DNA of 64,000 nucleotides from Marsupella aquatica (taxonomy: Eukaryota; Marchantiophyta), in the NCBI GenBank assembly GCA_973895155.1, contig OZ316892.1, positions 6,324,001-6,388,000 on the forward strand, written 5' to 3'. The notes below the pieces were generated by a model. The model made no database searches, was not told where the DNA came from, and saw only the letters and a program-made list of their open reading frames with translations. Positions 25,501 through 37,165 of this stretch are shown piece by piece. Both the position numbers and the translations under genes were made by a program. Positions within the stretch are counted from its first letter, which is position 1; each line of letters begins with the position of its first letter.

Positions 25501-27742
25501 GCTGAGCTAGCTTTAGAGTTTATAAAAAAAGAGTATCTAATACCTGTTCTCTTCTGCTTAGAATCTTGAAGTAATCTTGACAAGGATCCATACCATGATG
25601 TGAGTAGCTTGCTTGAGAAAGGCAACACGCCGCCCATCAGTAGATATGTCGAGGTCCAGGTCTATTGTGGGGTCATACCTGAGCAAGAACATCCCAGCAT
25701 AAGTGGTCAAGGAATTGGATCATGAGTAACCTAGCTTGGGAGTTCATGAAAATGTAATTAAGGAAAGGGTTTCAAGCACTTGATAAGACAAAGTGCAGCT
25801 TTCTGCGACGATATCCAAGACACAATAAAAAGATTATCAAGTATGTTGTTAAGAATAAATGCTCAAAATGTTACCTTGTCTCAAGAATGGGGTAAGAGAT
25901 CATGGTTAAGTTAGGAGTTTTGTCGTTTTAGTTCCACACAGGCAATCACACAATTCACATATGAATATGAAAGCACATTCCTTTGGATTTTGGCATGTTG
26001 AATTTTAGTCGCAAAATTTTTGAGTTGTCATATCTTTTTGTTTTGCTGGAGAAAATACTTCTACTGGATTTCAATTGAATGGAACTATTCCACTAATATG
26101 GCACAAGTGGCTTGTTTGAAAACTCTACAACATGGTACTCTAGTCTAGGATCCATACGTCAGAGAAGCTTAAACCTCATCATAATTTGAAGCAAAATTGC
26201 AAAACCATAGAATTTTGTCCATATTGTTTGGTTCATTCATGAGCTATTTAGGATGGAGAATACTAATTGGTGTACATTCTCCAAGTGGTTGGCAAGGTTT
26301 GGTGGTTGTTCATAAGTGGATGCCTTCAACACTATCATTGCTACAATTTGGAAAGCTAAAGTAGCTTGAAAGAGGAGAAGAACCTTAATAGCAACCAATT
26401 CAAGCACTCAGCCACAAGTTCAAAGTTTGGGTACCGAAAACTCTCCATTGAAACAAGCCCTGGAAATCCCAGTTCGTGCAATACTGCAACAAGCTCTGCA
26501 TCTCCATACCACACTCCAATAATCAATAATGGAACCAAAGGCGCAAGTCTGTTAATTGTTTTTTAACAACACAAAAGATGGTTCTACTGCATTACACAAA
26601 CTTGCTTGTTGTACATATTTTGAATTTAACATTATTCTCCAAAGTTATCCTCATTCAAACACATATGAAGAAGTCGATGGTAGGTACTGCCCAAAAATTC
26701 ATACAAAAGTATTAGTGTATTTGGCAAATTATATGTACCACGAAGATTGCTCACCTACAGTCCATCCAGCTACTTAGCAGTGCACACATTTCAACAACCC
26801 AGTGAAATCATACGAAGCTTAAAAAGACAGACAGCAATATCTGACCCAAGGAATTTAGGAGATCAAAAAGTTGCCTACTATGAGAGAAAAAGTGTTAGAA
26901 TTCTAGTAATAATGTTCAGCTCCATGCAAAATCCTATGATGGAGTATGGAACCTGATCGGCAGAGATGAGAGGAATTTATGCAAAAGAAAAGTGTGAAAA
27001 TAAGGTTCTCAGTTGTGCAAAATAATATATGGAGTACCGGACTCTTATCTGTGAACATATGATCATCAACAACAACTAACTTCTGTTTGAGAAGCTATAG
27101 TCACATTGATAGTTTACAATAAGTGGGAGTGTCCAATGTCACAAATGACTCCTTGTCTAAGATCAACTTTCACAGTCCTTGCATTCTTTTGGCACAGGGG
27201 CTGTCAAAATTAGGAGGATTTCCAAGTCAATAAAGACTCCATTGATAATTATGTGTATGCTGACAAAGGAGATAACTCAAAATTTCGTTTCAGCTAGCAG
27301 CTGTTCTAGACTACACATTTGAGCTGCCTCCAAAACAAGAATATATCATAGTTTGAGCCCTGTCTTTCAGAATTTCTAGGAGGCTATTGTATCATAATTA
27401 AATTAAATTGAATTGAATTGAAGATTTGAGGCCAAAACAAGGTTGGATCTTTCATCTTGATCCTCTTTAATTTGATCCTGGCATATGAGGGTGACAAGTC
27501 AACAAATTTCTAAGTGGAAACCTAATTGTGGGCTCATACCCTCTTGCAAACTTTGTTCTGCTGTGTGACTCAGGAACCCAACAATAATAATAGCCTTATG
27601 CAAGTGTTGTTGGAAAAGGGGAGCATGTTAGTTCTTTGTGAGTGGTTGCCTAGATGACAGCTAAATCAATTGAGCTTGTTGTGGATGAAATATGACAAGG
27701 TGGGCAGGAAGAGATCTTACTCCTGATATCTGCGAAAGACAT
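22590..27742 (-). CDS. IFT38: Intraflagellar transport protein IFT38 (CLUAP1)
   Basis: IFT38 belongs to the IFT-B2 peripheral subcomplex and is needed to build cilia and flagella. Ten coding exons, in order of translation: 27742-27721, 26495-26384, 25678-25594, 25455-25330, 25010-24882, 24643-24426, 23963-23774, 23634-23431, 23156-22980 and 22682-22590. They sum to 1356 nt (451 aa; animal CLUAP1 is about 410). The N-terminal CH-like domain shows [20 protein letters not shown] and [21 protein letters not shown] coiled coil (residues about 159-294) has [20 protein letters not shown], then [15 protein letters not shown]. The acidic tail ends SSDDDF. The 22-nt first exon (MSFADIR) was found from its donor A/GTAAGA, its matching phase and an N-terminus of the expected length. 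Exon 5's acceptor and tail exons 8-9 are least certain. Confidence 0.9.
24154..24352. repeat. 98-bp tandem duplication inside an IFT38 intron
   Basis: ATATTAGTAGGAGTA.ATATC begins at 24174 and again at 24272. Both units continue with ATCTTTAAGGATGG and TTTTGGATTTCTCTTA. The duplication lies in the intron between the exons ending at 24426 and starting at 23963. Confidence 0.85.
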
Positions 27743-30700
27743 ACTGCTGGAAAAGTTTCCACAATGTTGATTGAAGTCCCCTTCGCCCTAGTAGTCACCT
27801 CAAAATTTAGAGTTTTTCTACCCTTATGTACGCAGTGTATTAATTCAATTGTGCAATCATGCACAATTATAAATCAAGATCATCACAAAAAGAGGGAAAA
27901 GTAGAAAATAATTTGAATAAGGCAGTACCAATTTTGCAGAGATGAGGAGGTTGGAAAAGTTAGCACAAAAGGAGTCTTAAATAAACGGTTTGCTGCTGCA
28001 AGCTGACTTAAATTTCTGCATGACACCTAATTAAGAATCAAGTTGAGATCTTCCTTCAAAGATACACTGTCCACTGCAAATAAGTGTTACACTAATTCTT
28101 ATGAAGAAAGTTTTGGGCTCTACTCATGAATTAATGGTACTAACACTAATTCCACACTGCATGTATGTGTTACTTTATGCCTGGCTAGCAAAAAACCAGC
28201 CAAGGTGACTCCCTACTGGCCTATGGGGTAAGGAAAGTTGGCAACTGCATCTGCTTTGGGTTGCAGCCTGCTGGCTAATAGTCTTTGGTTGAGAGTAAGT
28301 TTAGTGGCTAATCCCAAAATTTAGCAGTGCACTCAGGTGGCAAATGGTAACTTGAACAGCTCCACTAGCTCATTCTTAGGAAACTCCGCTAGCTCATTGT
28401 CAACGACTACCAACTATGTACATTGCATGGTAATCAGCAGCAGGTGAACAACCCTTATCTTGCCTAGAGCTTGCTGGTGAATGGTGCCAGCCCTTGATCC
28501 TGATTTGGCGAATGGCTACCATTTTTCCGAGCCCGAGTATCATTAGCCAGCCCATTTTCTAGGTAAGTTGTTGGTGAATTTTTGCCCACAAAAATATGGC
28601 TGCTGGCTAGTACAGCTGCTACAGACTTGGCAGTTCTTGTCAGCTAAGGCACACTTGAAAGGATAGAGGATGGGTCCTGCACAAGCCCTAAGCCTGCACC
28701 ATCCTTTAATTTCACTGTGCTGCATAGAGGATCACTAAGTCTGCACACATTTGACAATATTGTAATTTTTATTGTGGAGCGAACTGGCACAGTATAGGAG
28801 AAAAGTGAATGACATATGAAAATAGGGGGAGGTCTTGGACACCTCCCCCTCATATATGGCCAGTGGTGGTAGTTTAGTTTTACTTGAAAAGGGAAAATTA
28901 ATAAGGGGCAGGGGCAGCCATTTTTGTAAAATTTGCAAAGATGACAACTAGCTCTTAAAGCAGGGCAGGAATTCTACAGTACAGACAGACATGAAGTCTA
29001 ACTATGGAGTACTGATAATCAATAGTCCAGTCATTCTGGCAAATGCTCCAATTTAGCCTAGAAGTCTAGATATGGAGTACTGGTAATCAATTGTCCAGTG
29101 ATTCTGGCAAATGCTCCCCCACAGTGGATTCCATGGTGGCGAATGGCACAGAATCTTAGAAAAATTTAGTTGAGTATCACTCGCATCCTTGTTTTGAAGT
29201 GATTGGGACAGTTGTGACCACACGAAAATGCGGGTAGAAGGAAAAACTAGTGTACTTCATTTGTCTTCACCTTTTTATGCAACTCAAAAGTGCAGTAGGG
29301 TAGGTAGCTCGTCTTCATTGTCTACAAAGTTAGGAAAGACTTCTGTGTGCTCTGTTTTACGTCGGTAAAACAAATTGGCACACGAAATCAACGCAATTAA
29401 AATGGAGGACATTGTGGCAGAAAAGAACCATTCCATTCTGCACAATGTATAGCATCAAAACAGGTGTCTGGCCTTCAGTCTTTACCTCTCAGAGTAAACT
29501 GAAAATAGTTTTCAGTGGAAGCTTTTTATTGTGAAGAGTATCAAGACAGGTGTCGTAACTTGACCTCTCAATTAGAGCCTGTCTCCATTAAATTGATAAT
29601 AATTAAATTAGCTACCTTCGTGCAAAGCTTGAAGTGACCCTGATAGGACCCCTCCACCCATATTTTAAAGCTAGCCATCCCCTCTTTCTTCGTGAGCCCC
29701 ACGGAAGGTTAGAGTAAAAGTTTTCCATTGTGGTAGGTCTGCAAATTCTGAGAGTCATTAAGGCAAACCACGCTCTTCCTCAGATACATGTGAGAGGAGA
29801 ATTTGCCAAAAACAGTAAGGTAACACAAGCATAGACTATCAGTGATGCATATCAGACCTTGTGGAATGAACTAGATCCTGGTTGCTACCCAGGTACCACT
29901 TTTGCTCCAGAGGTCCGGCAATGTCAGGGAAGGTAAATGCATGATAGTGCTTGGGTGAACGCTGAGTTCCAGTCTACATAAATGCTTTTGTCGATAACCA
30001 CACTCTACATAAACTTTTGAAGATGAGAACATCTAAACGTCAGGGTACCGTAACTGAATGGACCTTAGTAGAGACTTATTGAAAAAGGTGAGCTTGAGTG
30101 AGCTGATGCTAGAGGCAGTTGTAGAGCTCTAATTTGATGGAGCAAACGTTTTGAAAAAGTAGCACTGATCAGCAGACTTCAGGTTGTTTTAAGTTTTGCT
30201 GTCAACGTATTAGCCATTCCGTGCAGTAGTATGCCTCTCAATGATGGAGTTAGACGAGGGAGGAAATCATTCATATTTGATGGAAGAATGAACCAGGCAT
30301 TTAATGAAGTAAGCTGATGAGGCACCCACATCTGTTGGTGAAGAAAGGAGATGGATGCACCTGGTACAAATAAAACATCATTATAAGTAGTGCTAGAAAA
30401 GTCCCCCTACAAGACTCGGCACATATTTGTGCTAGTAATCTGTTTTAATGGAATTCTATCACTCAAACGTTCGAAGGTAAACCTTGATGTCTCCAAACCA
30501 TATTCCTCCCTTGCTGATTCATACTACTCTCCTAGTATCAAACGAGATGAAAATGAGATGGGGCATGCTTCATCTTCAGCTTCTGAGGCATTTGTGGACA
30601 ACTGCTTCCTTGGTTGAAGAGTTTTGTGAACACAAATGTCTTCTAGCTGATCCAACAAGAAGCATTGCAATTTCAGATTTGACAAAGTAAAGTGAGGCAG

Positions 30701-30784
30701 ACGTTTGACGGGCGCAAAGACTTTACCTTGTAATGTCCAGACGGACGGACATTTTGAAGAGTCAAACCTAGAGATACTCCGAGA
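27743..30784. other. Intergenic region, IFT38 promoter side
   Basis: This interval should contain the IFT38 promoter and leader on the minus strand, but no clear TATA box was recognised. No gene is supportable. A 68-bp duplication lies at 28993-29117. Confidence 0.5.
28993..29117. repeat. 68-bp tandem duplication
   Basis: Units at 28993-29049 and 29061-29117 share GAAGTCTA, TATGGAGTACTG.TAATCAAT and TTCTGGCAAATGCTCC. Confidence 0.85.
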
Positions 30785-31652
30785 TCAAAGTAGGAAGATC
30801 AGGAGTCCCAGTAACAAAGCTGCCAAAACAGTATACTTCAAAGCTGAAAGAACAATTGTAATCACCACTAGGATAAGCTGTGAGAAAATCTTGAACAACG
30901 CCAAAGTCAGCAAAGCTGTGAAACCCAGTGCTACCAAATTCTCCCAAGTGGGATCCAACAAGCCCCTCCAGTCGAATCTCAAGCTCTCCAGATCTTGAAG
31001 GAGTAATTCCTCCTCAGCACCCAATGTGTTATCCTTGTCTTTCTGTCCTGGCTCCCAAATTTTCCTCCAAAAACCTGGCTTTGAACCTTCATTTTGGAGT
31101 GAAGTCTCATTGCTGTCTGCCTCATCCTCCCTACTACTGTCACCCTTTGCCTCCTCCTCGCTACTAACCTCGCCAATTTCACCCCCACTTTCCTGACTGT
31201 CTGCACCCTGCTCATCACCATTTTTTTGCTGTCATTCTGCTCCTCTAGGGTCTCCTTGTCTGTGTCATTTGTTTCCTCGTGTGAGCTGCTCTCACTATCA
31301 TCCCTTCTATTTGCCCTTCTTTTTCGTAGGGACCAGCGATTGACACTGACACCGGCTCTCTTCTCAACCTTGATGCCATTCCGACCCAGCTGAAATTTCC
31401 TCCCCTCTGCTCCAAAATGGGAATAAAACCCACCGCCCAGTTTCTTCTCACCATTCTCAAAGCTCTCGGAGGCGCCCGTATGTGCCCTGACTGCTCCACA
31501 ACTGCCCGTCGTCCTCCTATTCCCAGAATTTCTCAAAGAGCGCTCGCTATGGCCTCCGATCGAGATCCTCACCTGAGTTGCAGATGTCTGCCGAGCAGCA
31601 ACAGGTCCGAGAACAGGACCGACAATCGTGGCGAAACAGCGGCCATCTCCAT
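30785..31652 (-). pseudogene. Acidic protein with C-terminal membrane segments, frame broken twice
   Basis: I do not recognise the family. Three frames carry protein-like sequence in succession. From an ATG at 31652, 27 codons begin MEMAAVSPRLSVLFSDLLLL and run to a stop at 31569. The next frame runs from about 31570 to 31228 and includes ESSSHEETNDTDKETLEEQ. After a seven-base homopolymer (31221-31227) a third frame continues with an acidic stretch (GGEIGEVSSEEEAKGD), then WRKIWEP, DWRGLLDPTWENLVALGFTA and strongly hydrophobic segments. It ends LLGLLIFLL at 30785. The composition changes smoothly across both shifts, and each shift fits one missing base. The gene is either decaying or carries assembly errors. 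The N-terminus could be a transit peptide. Two membrane helices near the C-terminus are likely. A LINE lies just before the start codon. Confidence 0.55.
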
Positions 31653-31668
31653 CACCAACAATAGCAGC

Positions 31669-31676
31669 GGCTACCA
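31669..31676. repeat. Possible LINE target-site duplication, 5' copy
   Basis: GGCTACCA occurs here and again at 36737-36744, on either side of the LINE. Eight bases is short for an L1-type duplication, so this is tentative. Confidence 0.4.
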
Positions 31677-31710
31677 AAAAAATGGTACCAAAATGATACC
31701 ATGATACCAA

Positions 31711-32534
31711 ATGCACCAGAGTCGCGACCTCTGCTCAACACTGCTCTGTGACTCCTTGAGGCGCAATGGGTGGTGCGCCTGCCCAGTTACCGGTCGTCAA
31801 CCTCCCCAACCTCCCCTGTCGATAATCACACATCAAAATGTACTAGTAAACCCTGTACCCGGTGATGCTGTGCAGCTGGCCCCAGCTTCGCTTCTGCTTG
31901 TGCATCCTGGAGATGAGATTGCAAAGACTGGACTGAGTGATGGAGCGATGGTTCCGTCTTTGGGCATGGTCGACTGCATCACTGACTCACAAACCTTTCT
32001 AGTAGCCCAAGCACCACCCCTGAATATTATTGACCCGTCACTTGGGGCACAACTCACCCTGGGTTTTACGTCTGATAGGGGAAGTGAACCCCCTGCTCCC
32101 AATCTAGGTGCTGGAAATGACAAGACTTTCTCTTTCCATGAGGAATCGGATGCTGAGATGTCTGAATACGAGGCATACATCTCACATAGCAAATTCAAGG
32201 CTCGAGCACGTAAACAAGAGCTTGTACCCTGCCTTCTGAGAAGACGGAGAAGAATAAAGGAGAGGCCAAGAAACAAAGATCACTTAGTTTCTCACGCGGT
32301 GCTATGTCTGATGCAGGCAGCGCGGATGGCTTGAGGAACAATCGTCTGCGGTGCAGCCGTCCAGGAGGGCGTGATAAATTGATTAGGGACCCTGGGAGTG
32401 TTCCACGAGGCGGACTGGATGATATTGCCTCTCCCATGCGGGTCTCCCCGGCAAGGTCCATTAGTGGCTACATGAGTGGACCTATGGACCGTGATGTGAC
32501 GGGAATGTCCCCTGGCGGACGTAACCGAATTTGA
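31711..32534 (+). pseudogene. LINE ORF1 C-terminal remnant
   Basis: Two overlapping frames (31711-32334, then about 32270-32534) look like the Ser/Pro/Arg-rich tail of a plant L1 ORF1. Examples are SFHEESDAEMSEYEAYISHS in the first, and SDAGSADGLRNNRLRCSRPG and SISGYMSGPMD in the second. The move from one frame to the next near 32220-32300 indicates an indel. The RNA-binding and zinc-knuckle parts expected upstream are missing. The assignment rests mainly on position before ORF2. Confidence 0.55.
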
Positions 32535-32589
32535 GAAATAGGGGACGGGAGGAGGGTGTGCTATGGTCTAACCAGGGCATGGTAACGAT

Positions 32590-35500
32590 ATGGAAGGAAC
32601 ATTCAGACTGGCGTCATGGAATGTTTGCGGACTGTGTGAACCGAATCACAAGCATGTAATTAAGAATTGGGTTAGTTCGCTGAAGGTGCCACTGGGGATA
32701 CTAGCACTACAAGAAGTTAAAGCAGATAAATTCAGACTTGATGTGGCGCTAAGAGCTATTCTACCTTCGTTTCAACATTTCTCTTCTGAGCCGGATGATG
32801 GCAGAGGGGGAACGGCACTACTTGTTCACCCTGGGCTGAAGGTGGTGAGTTCGGGAACACTGGACCTGGGAAGGGCTGTGTGGGCAGTGGTTGAGAAGGA
32901 AGCTGTGACTTTTGGGGTAGCCTGTATTTATGCCCCCAACTCAGCACGATTACGAGCACTTCTATGGAACGATTTGAAGGTTTTGCTGCCACACAACGAT
33001 TGGCTGCTGTGTGGCGATTTCAACATGACGGAACGTGGCACTGACTCAACGGGTTCCTCACCTTTGATTCGAGGTAGAGAGGCTGAATTCTGGAGATTTG
33101 AAGATGAGATTTAATCTTACTGATGCGTGGGATATTAGAGGAGGAGCAATGGGCCCGCATTTCACATGGAGGAGGAATCGGAATGGAGTGCTGATACAGT
33201 CCAGATTGGACAGGATCTATGTTAGTGAAAGCGCGCGGAGGATGGCTCAGTGAAGTCGAGCTCATCCATGATGGGGGATCGGCCCTTTCCGATCATGACC
33301 CAGTATTGTTGAATTGGAGAATCACGGGAGCTACAGAGCCGACTGAGAGAGGGAAGGTAAGACTTTTCATGGCAAACCCAGCGATGCTTAGGAGGAGGGA
33401 GGACATGCTACTGTTAGAAGAGGCTTGGAATGTGGGACAAGGGAACTTTGCGGATCCGAGAATTCGCTTTGCCAAAGGTAGTTGGAAATTGAGGCAAACA
33501 CTTAAAATGATTCAAGCCAAACCAAGGACATCGGAGGTGGAAATGGCATTTCAGAGAGCACAGCTGAGGGCGCTCAAGATGACCATTATTGATAACCATT
33601 CAAAGGAGGACATCACAGAGTTTATGGATGTTGAGGACACGTTGCATGCATCGGAGATGGAGGAAGCGCAGAGAGGGCGCAGGCTGGCACATATTAAGTG
33701 GTTAGGGGAAGGCGAGGAATCTACTAAATTTTTCTTTGCCACTATTAAAGCCAAAAGATCCCGGGAGTCTATGTCTTCCCTGAGTTTGGAGGACGGGAGT
33801 ACAATTTCTGAACCTGGCCAAATTTTGAGGGAGGTTGAAAAGTTTTGCGACACGTTATACACACCTGAGATCCTTTCTGAAGAGGAGACAGCGAGGAGAC
33901 GAGCACGATTTTACAAATGGAGAAGCTCCCGTCATACCAGGAGGTGAAGGATGTACTGTGGCTCCTGCCGTGTGACAAAACACCCGGTCCTGATGGGTTG
34001 ACAGCGGAAGTATATCGTGCATGTTGGGGATTCCTGGGACAGGACCTGGTGGATATGATACAAGAATTTTGGCTTACCGGTGGTCTGGATGCAGGGATCT
34101 GTGAAGGGATAATTAAATTCATCCCTAAGAAACCTGACAAACGTTTCTTATGCGACTGGCGCCCATTGACAATGTTAAACACTACGTATAAACTGATTGC
34201 AAAGATCCTTGCCCTGCGACTCAAACCAATCCTGCAAATGATCATCAGCCCACAACAAACAGGATTTATACCTGGCCGACACATCCTAGAAAATATATCC
34301 CTTGCTTGGCTTACATGTGATTGGGTACATAATAGAAGGCGAGAGGCTTTGTTTCTAAAGCTCGGCTTTGAGAAAGCTTTCGATCGAGTTTTGCATGATT
34401 ATATATGGGAATGCATGCAGCTGCTAGGGATTAGTGGGCGATTCATTATGCTGGTACGAGCATTGCTAGCTCAGGCTTCTTCACGAGCCATTGTGAATGG
34501 CCTTCTGTCAAACTCGGTTGAACTTAAGCGTGGGGTTAGACAGGGTTGCCCTCTGTCACCGTTACTCTTTGTCATTTCCACACAACCACTGATGGATTTT
34601 CTTGATGCTGAGATGATGGAAGGCAGACTAAGTGGCTTGCAGGTTACACACGATTTCACTATCTGCTACAGGCTTTTTGCTGATGATGTGGGGATGTTTA
34701 TTCCTGCCACGGAAAGGGCATTTGAGGAGGCGACAACTGCTCCTGAATGCTATGAGTGGGGTAGTGGTGCTCGACTGAATCTGAAGAAGTCAGTTGTGAT
34801 TCCGTTGGCAATTGAGGCGGTTCCTGAGTGGCTGACAAACACTGGCTGTCTTATCAGTCAAAAGGGAGAGATTCAAAAATATATGGGAGCACCATTTGGA
34901 GAAGGACTGAGCACGGAACAACTGCACAAGTTCTGCTTGGATAAGATCTGTGCTAGACTTTCTGTGTGGTCCAATAAGCTGCTTTCATTCACGGGACGTT
35001 CATTACTGGTTAAGCAGGTATTGCTTGCTATCCCGATATACCATGTGATGTACTGTAAAGCGTCCGATGGCCTGGCCAGGAAACTTATTGCGCTCAGTAG
35101 GGAGTTCTTATGGGGATATAATGCCACAGGAGGGCGGAAGATCCCACTTGTGGCTTGGGACAGGATGGCGCTGCCATGGGTAGAGGGGGGATTGGGATTT
35201 TGTGATTTTCGCAGTCATTCAGATGCGCTTCTCTCTCAATGGTTTACTAAGGCACTCAACTCATCGGAGCTGGAATGGTCTAAGATGCTGGCGGCCAATC
35301 TGGCTCTGATGGGTTGGATGAATTACAAGGTCATCAGGTGCAATGGATACTCCTTTCAAGACCAGCTTCTCTTGTGCTCTCCTCGATCATTTAGCGGACT
35401 CCCTTACACGACGGGTCTCTAGCGAAGCTGGGAGCTTGTGAGGGCGCATTTATCCTTTGTGCCCGGGAGAGTAGGGCCGCCGGCCAGGTGGAGCATTACT

Positions 35501-36460
35501 GACACGCTTAGATGCATGGTGGGCTATAATGCTCTCCCGATTAGGGTCATCACGGAGATAGCGGCAATTTGTGGCAGGCTGGGAATGAGATCTATTGGGG
35601 ATGGATGGTCTGTGGAAGATGGATGCTGGAAAGATCTCCCGCTAAGATGGCACAACCTGCGGGGCTTCTCAGATGAAAATCAAGCGCTGGCAAGAGCATT
35701 TCTGGAGAGCCTTTGGTGCACGAACAATTGTCGTGTTGAGTATTATCTATACGCCAAGCAGTGGAGATGGACAGATAAAACAGAACCACTGAAGGACTTT
35801 AGAATTGCAAATTGCCGGGGGTATGACTTCCTGAGGCCCAAGACCTCCACCCATGAACGTCTTAATAGAATGTGGTCTCTTTCCTGTGCTGAGCTGGGAT
35901 GGAATGTGCTTTGGACCAGGATCTGGGGATCTGATTTACCTATCCGGGGAAAGATGTTTATCTGGCGGATCATCGTTGGGGGCCTATTCACTGGAGCCCG
36001 TGCGCTGCGAATTGGTGTCAGTAATGGAGACTGTAAGCTCTGCAGTGGGAGCCTCAAATCTGTCCCTCACCTTTTTTTCCTGTGTCCACATGCTGTTCGC
36101 TGCTGGGACCTATGTCAGGTGTCGCTGAGCTCTTTAGATTTGCCAATTGGTCTCGGACTGATTGCCCTGCTTGACTCGTCATGTGGGAAGGAGCCTGTCC
36201 AGGTAGCTAGGATGTTTATCTTACATCAGATTCTCTGGCGGCTTTGGTTGGGACGAAACACGCATCTGTTTCAGACGGGGGCAACATGGGTGTTTGATTT
36301 GGGGCTTGCTTTGTCTGAGACGGCAGACAACTTATTTGCGGTTCATAGGCGTTGCCCCCCAAGCAGGAAGAGCACAAGGCTTCTACAAGCCAAATCCTGG
36401 ATCGACAGCCTTCGTAGGGGTTGGCTTGGATGTGGTGGGAGATTTATCTCTTCTGGATGA
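32590..36460 (+). pseudogene. LINE ORF2: endonuclease and reverse transcriptase, degenerate
   Basis: The APE-type endonuclease shows LASWNVCGL, LALQEVKA, YAPNSA and LLCGDFNM (32590 to about 33114). A frame change follows, with SRLDRIYVSE (about 33114-33230). After another shift comes ALSDHDPVLLNW and the linker region (33219-33947). A third shift leads into the reverse transcriptase (33917-35422): KTPGPDGLTAEVY, FIPKKP, DWRPLTMLNTTYKLI, QTGFIPGRHILENI, GVRQGCPLSPLLFVI and LFADDVGMF. In motif A the sequence is LGFEKAFD, where the family has LDFEKAFD. A TAG at 35420-35422 is in frame with the C-terminal part (to 36460), which carries a zf-RVT finger, CKLCSGSLKSVPHLFFLCPH. No RNase H domain was seen. 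Confidence 0.9.
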
Positions 36461-37092
36461 TGGGTCGATTGTTGGCTGCCTTTTGTTGCTTTCTTGGCTT
36501 AGATCTCCAAATTTGGACTGGCCGTGTGATGTGTCTCTTAGTGTTTCTTTGTGACAGTGCCCTCCCTGTTGTGCTCTGTTCGGGTGCGGGGGTGTTGGGT
36601 TGAGGCGGGAGCCTGGCCCTTTGATGTGTCGGTGTGATTGGGCTGCTGCCCTGCTGGATGTTGCCTTCTTGGCCTTGCTGCCTGTTTGTGCGCCCTTCCC
36701 GTGGGGCTTTTCGCGGGGGAACAAAATTTATAAAATGGCTACCATTCAATGAAAATGTACTAGTAACATAGAGTGTGCACTCATTCATTTTAAGAAAATA
36801 AGGAGGTTTAGCATGGAATGGAAGGATGTAGTAAGTAGCATGTGTCATATTTTGATGTGCAGTTATAGGGACCCCTGAATTTCCCTCAGGAGTGGAAGGC
36901 CATGCGGGTCGGCCTCCCTATCCTTTCTGCGGCGGGTCAACCTGCACATTCACTTTGAATGACAATATCGAGGTTCATTAATGAGCCTCACACACTCCCT
37001 GCCCACCAAAAGATGTGCTTGTAAATTTTTCCAAAGTTTGGAAGCTGGTGAACGAACTCCACTTTTGGGTGAGGTTTGTTACAAAAAACTGG

Positions 37093-37165
37093 TGCCAGGC
37101 AGGATTGGAACCAGGATTGGAACCCCACAGCTCTGGGTCTAACTCTGCTGGCCTACCACTAACCT
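37093..37165 (-). repeat. Possible tRNA-derived SINE fragment
   Basis: On the minus strand, TTAGTGGTAGG (37152-37162) resembles a Pol III A box. GGTTCCAATCC (37114-37124), repeated at 37102-37112, resembles a B box, and the spacing is slightly shorter than in tRNA genes. The rest does not fold into a convincing cloverleaf. It is therefore not called as a tRNA gene. Confidence 0.3.

Larger units (their letters stand above)
31677..36736 (+). mobile_element. L1-clade non-LTR retrotransposon (LINE), inactive
   Basis: The element is about 5.06 kb, with the end of an ORF1-like region, then an endonuclease/reverse-transcriptase ORF2, a GC-rich 3' untranslated stretch and a short A-rich end (near 36721-36736). 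ORF2 is broken by two frame changes and an in-frame TAG (35420-35422). Its reverse transcriptase has Gly where the motif A catalytic Asp is expected (LGFEKAFD). It is inserted head-to-head with the minus-strand gene ending at 30785. The boundaries rest on a candidate GGCTACCA duplication. The 5' end is probably truncated because no zinc-knuckle part of ORF1 is seen. Confidence 0.88.

Noticed and set aside
31417-31704. 95-codon plus-strand frame before the LINE
   Set aside because: It is the shadow of the minus-strand acidic gene; the LINE candidate boundary is at 31677.
37093-37165. tRNA gene on the minus strand
   Set aside because: Only box-like segments match; no acceptor stem or clear anticodon arm could be folded by eye.
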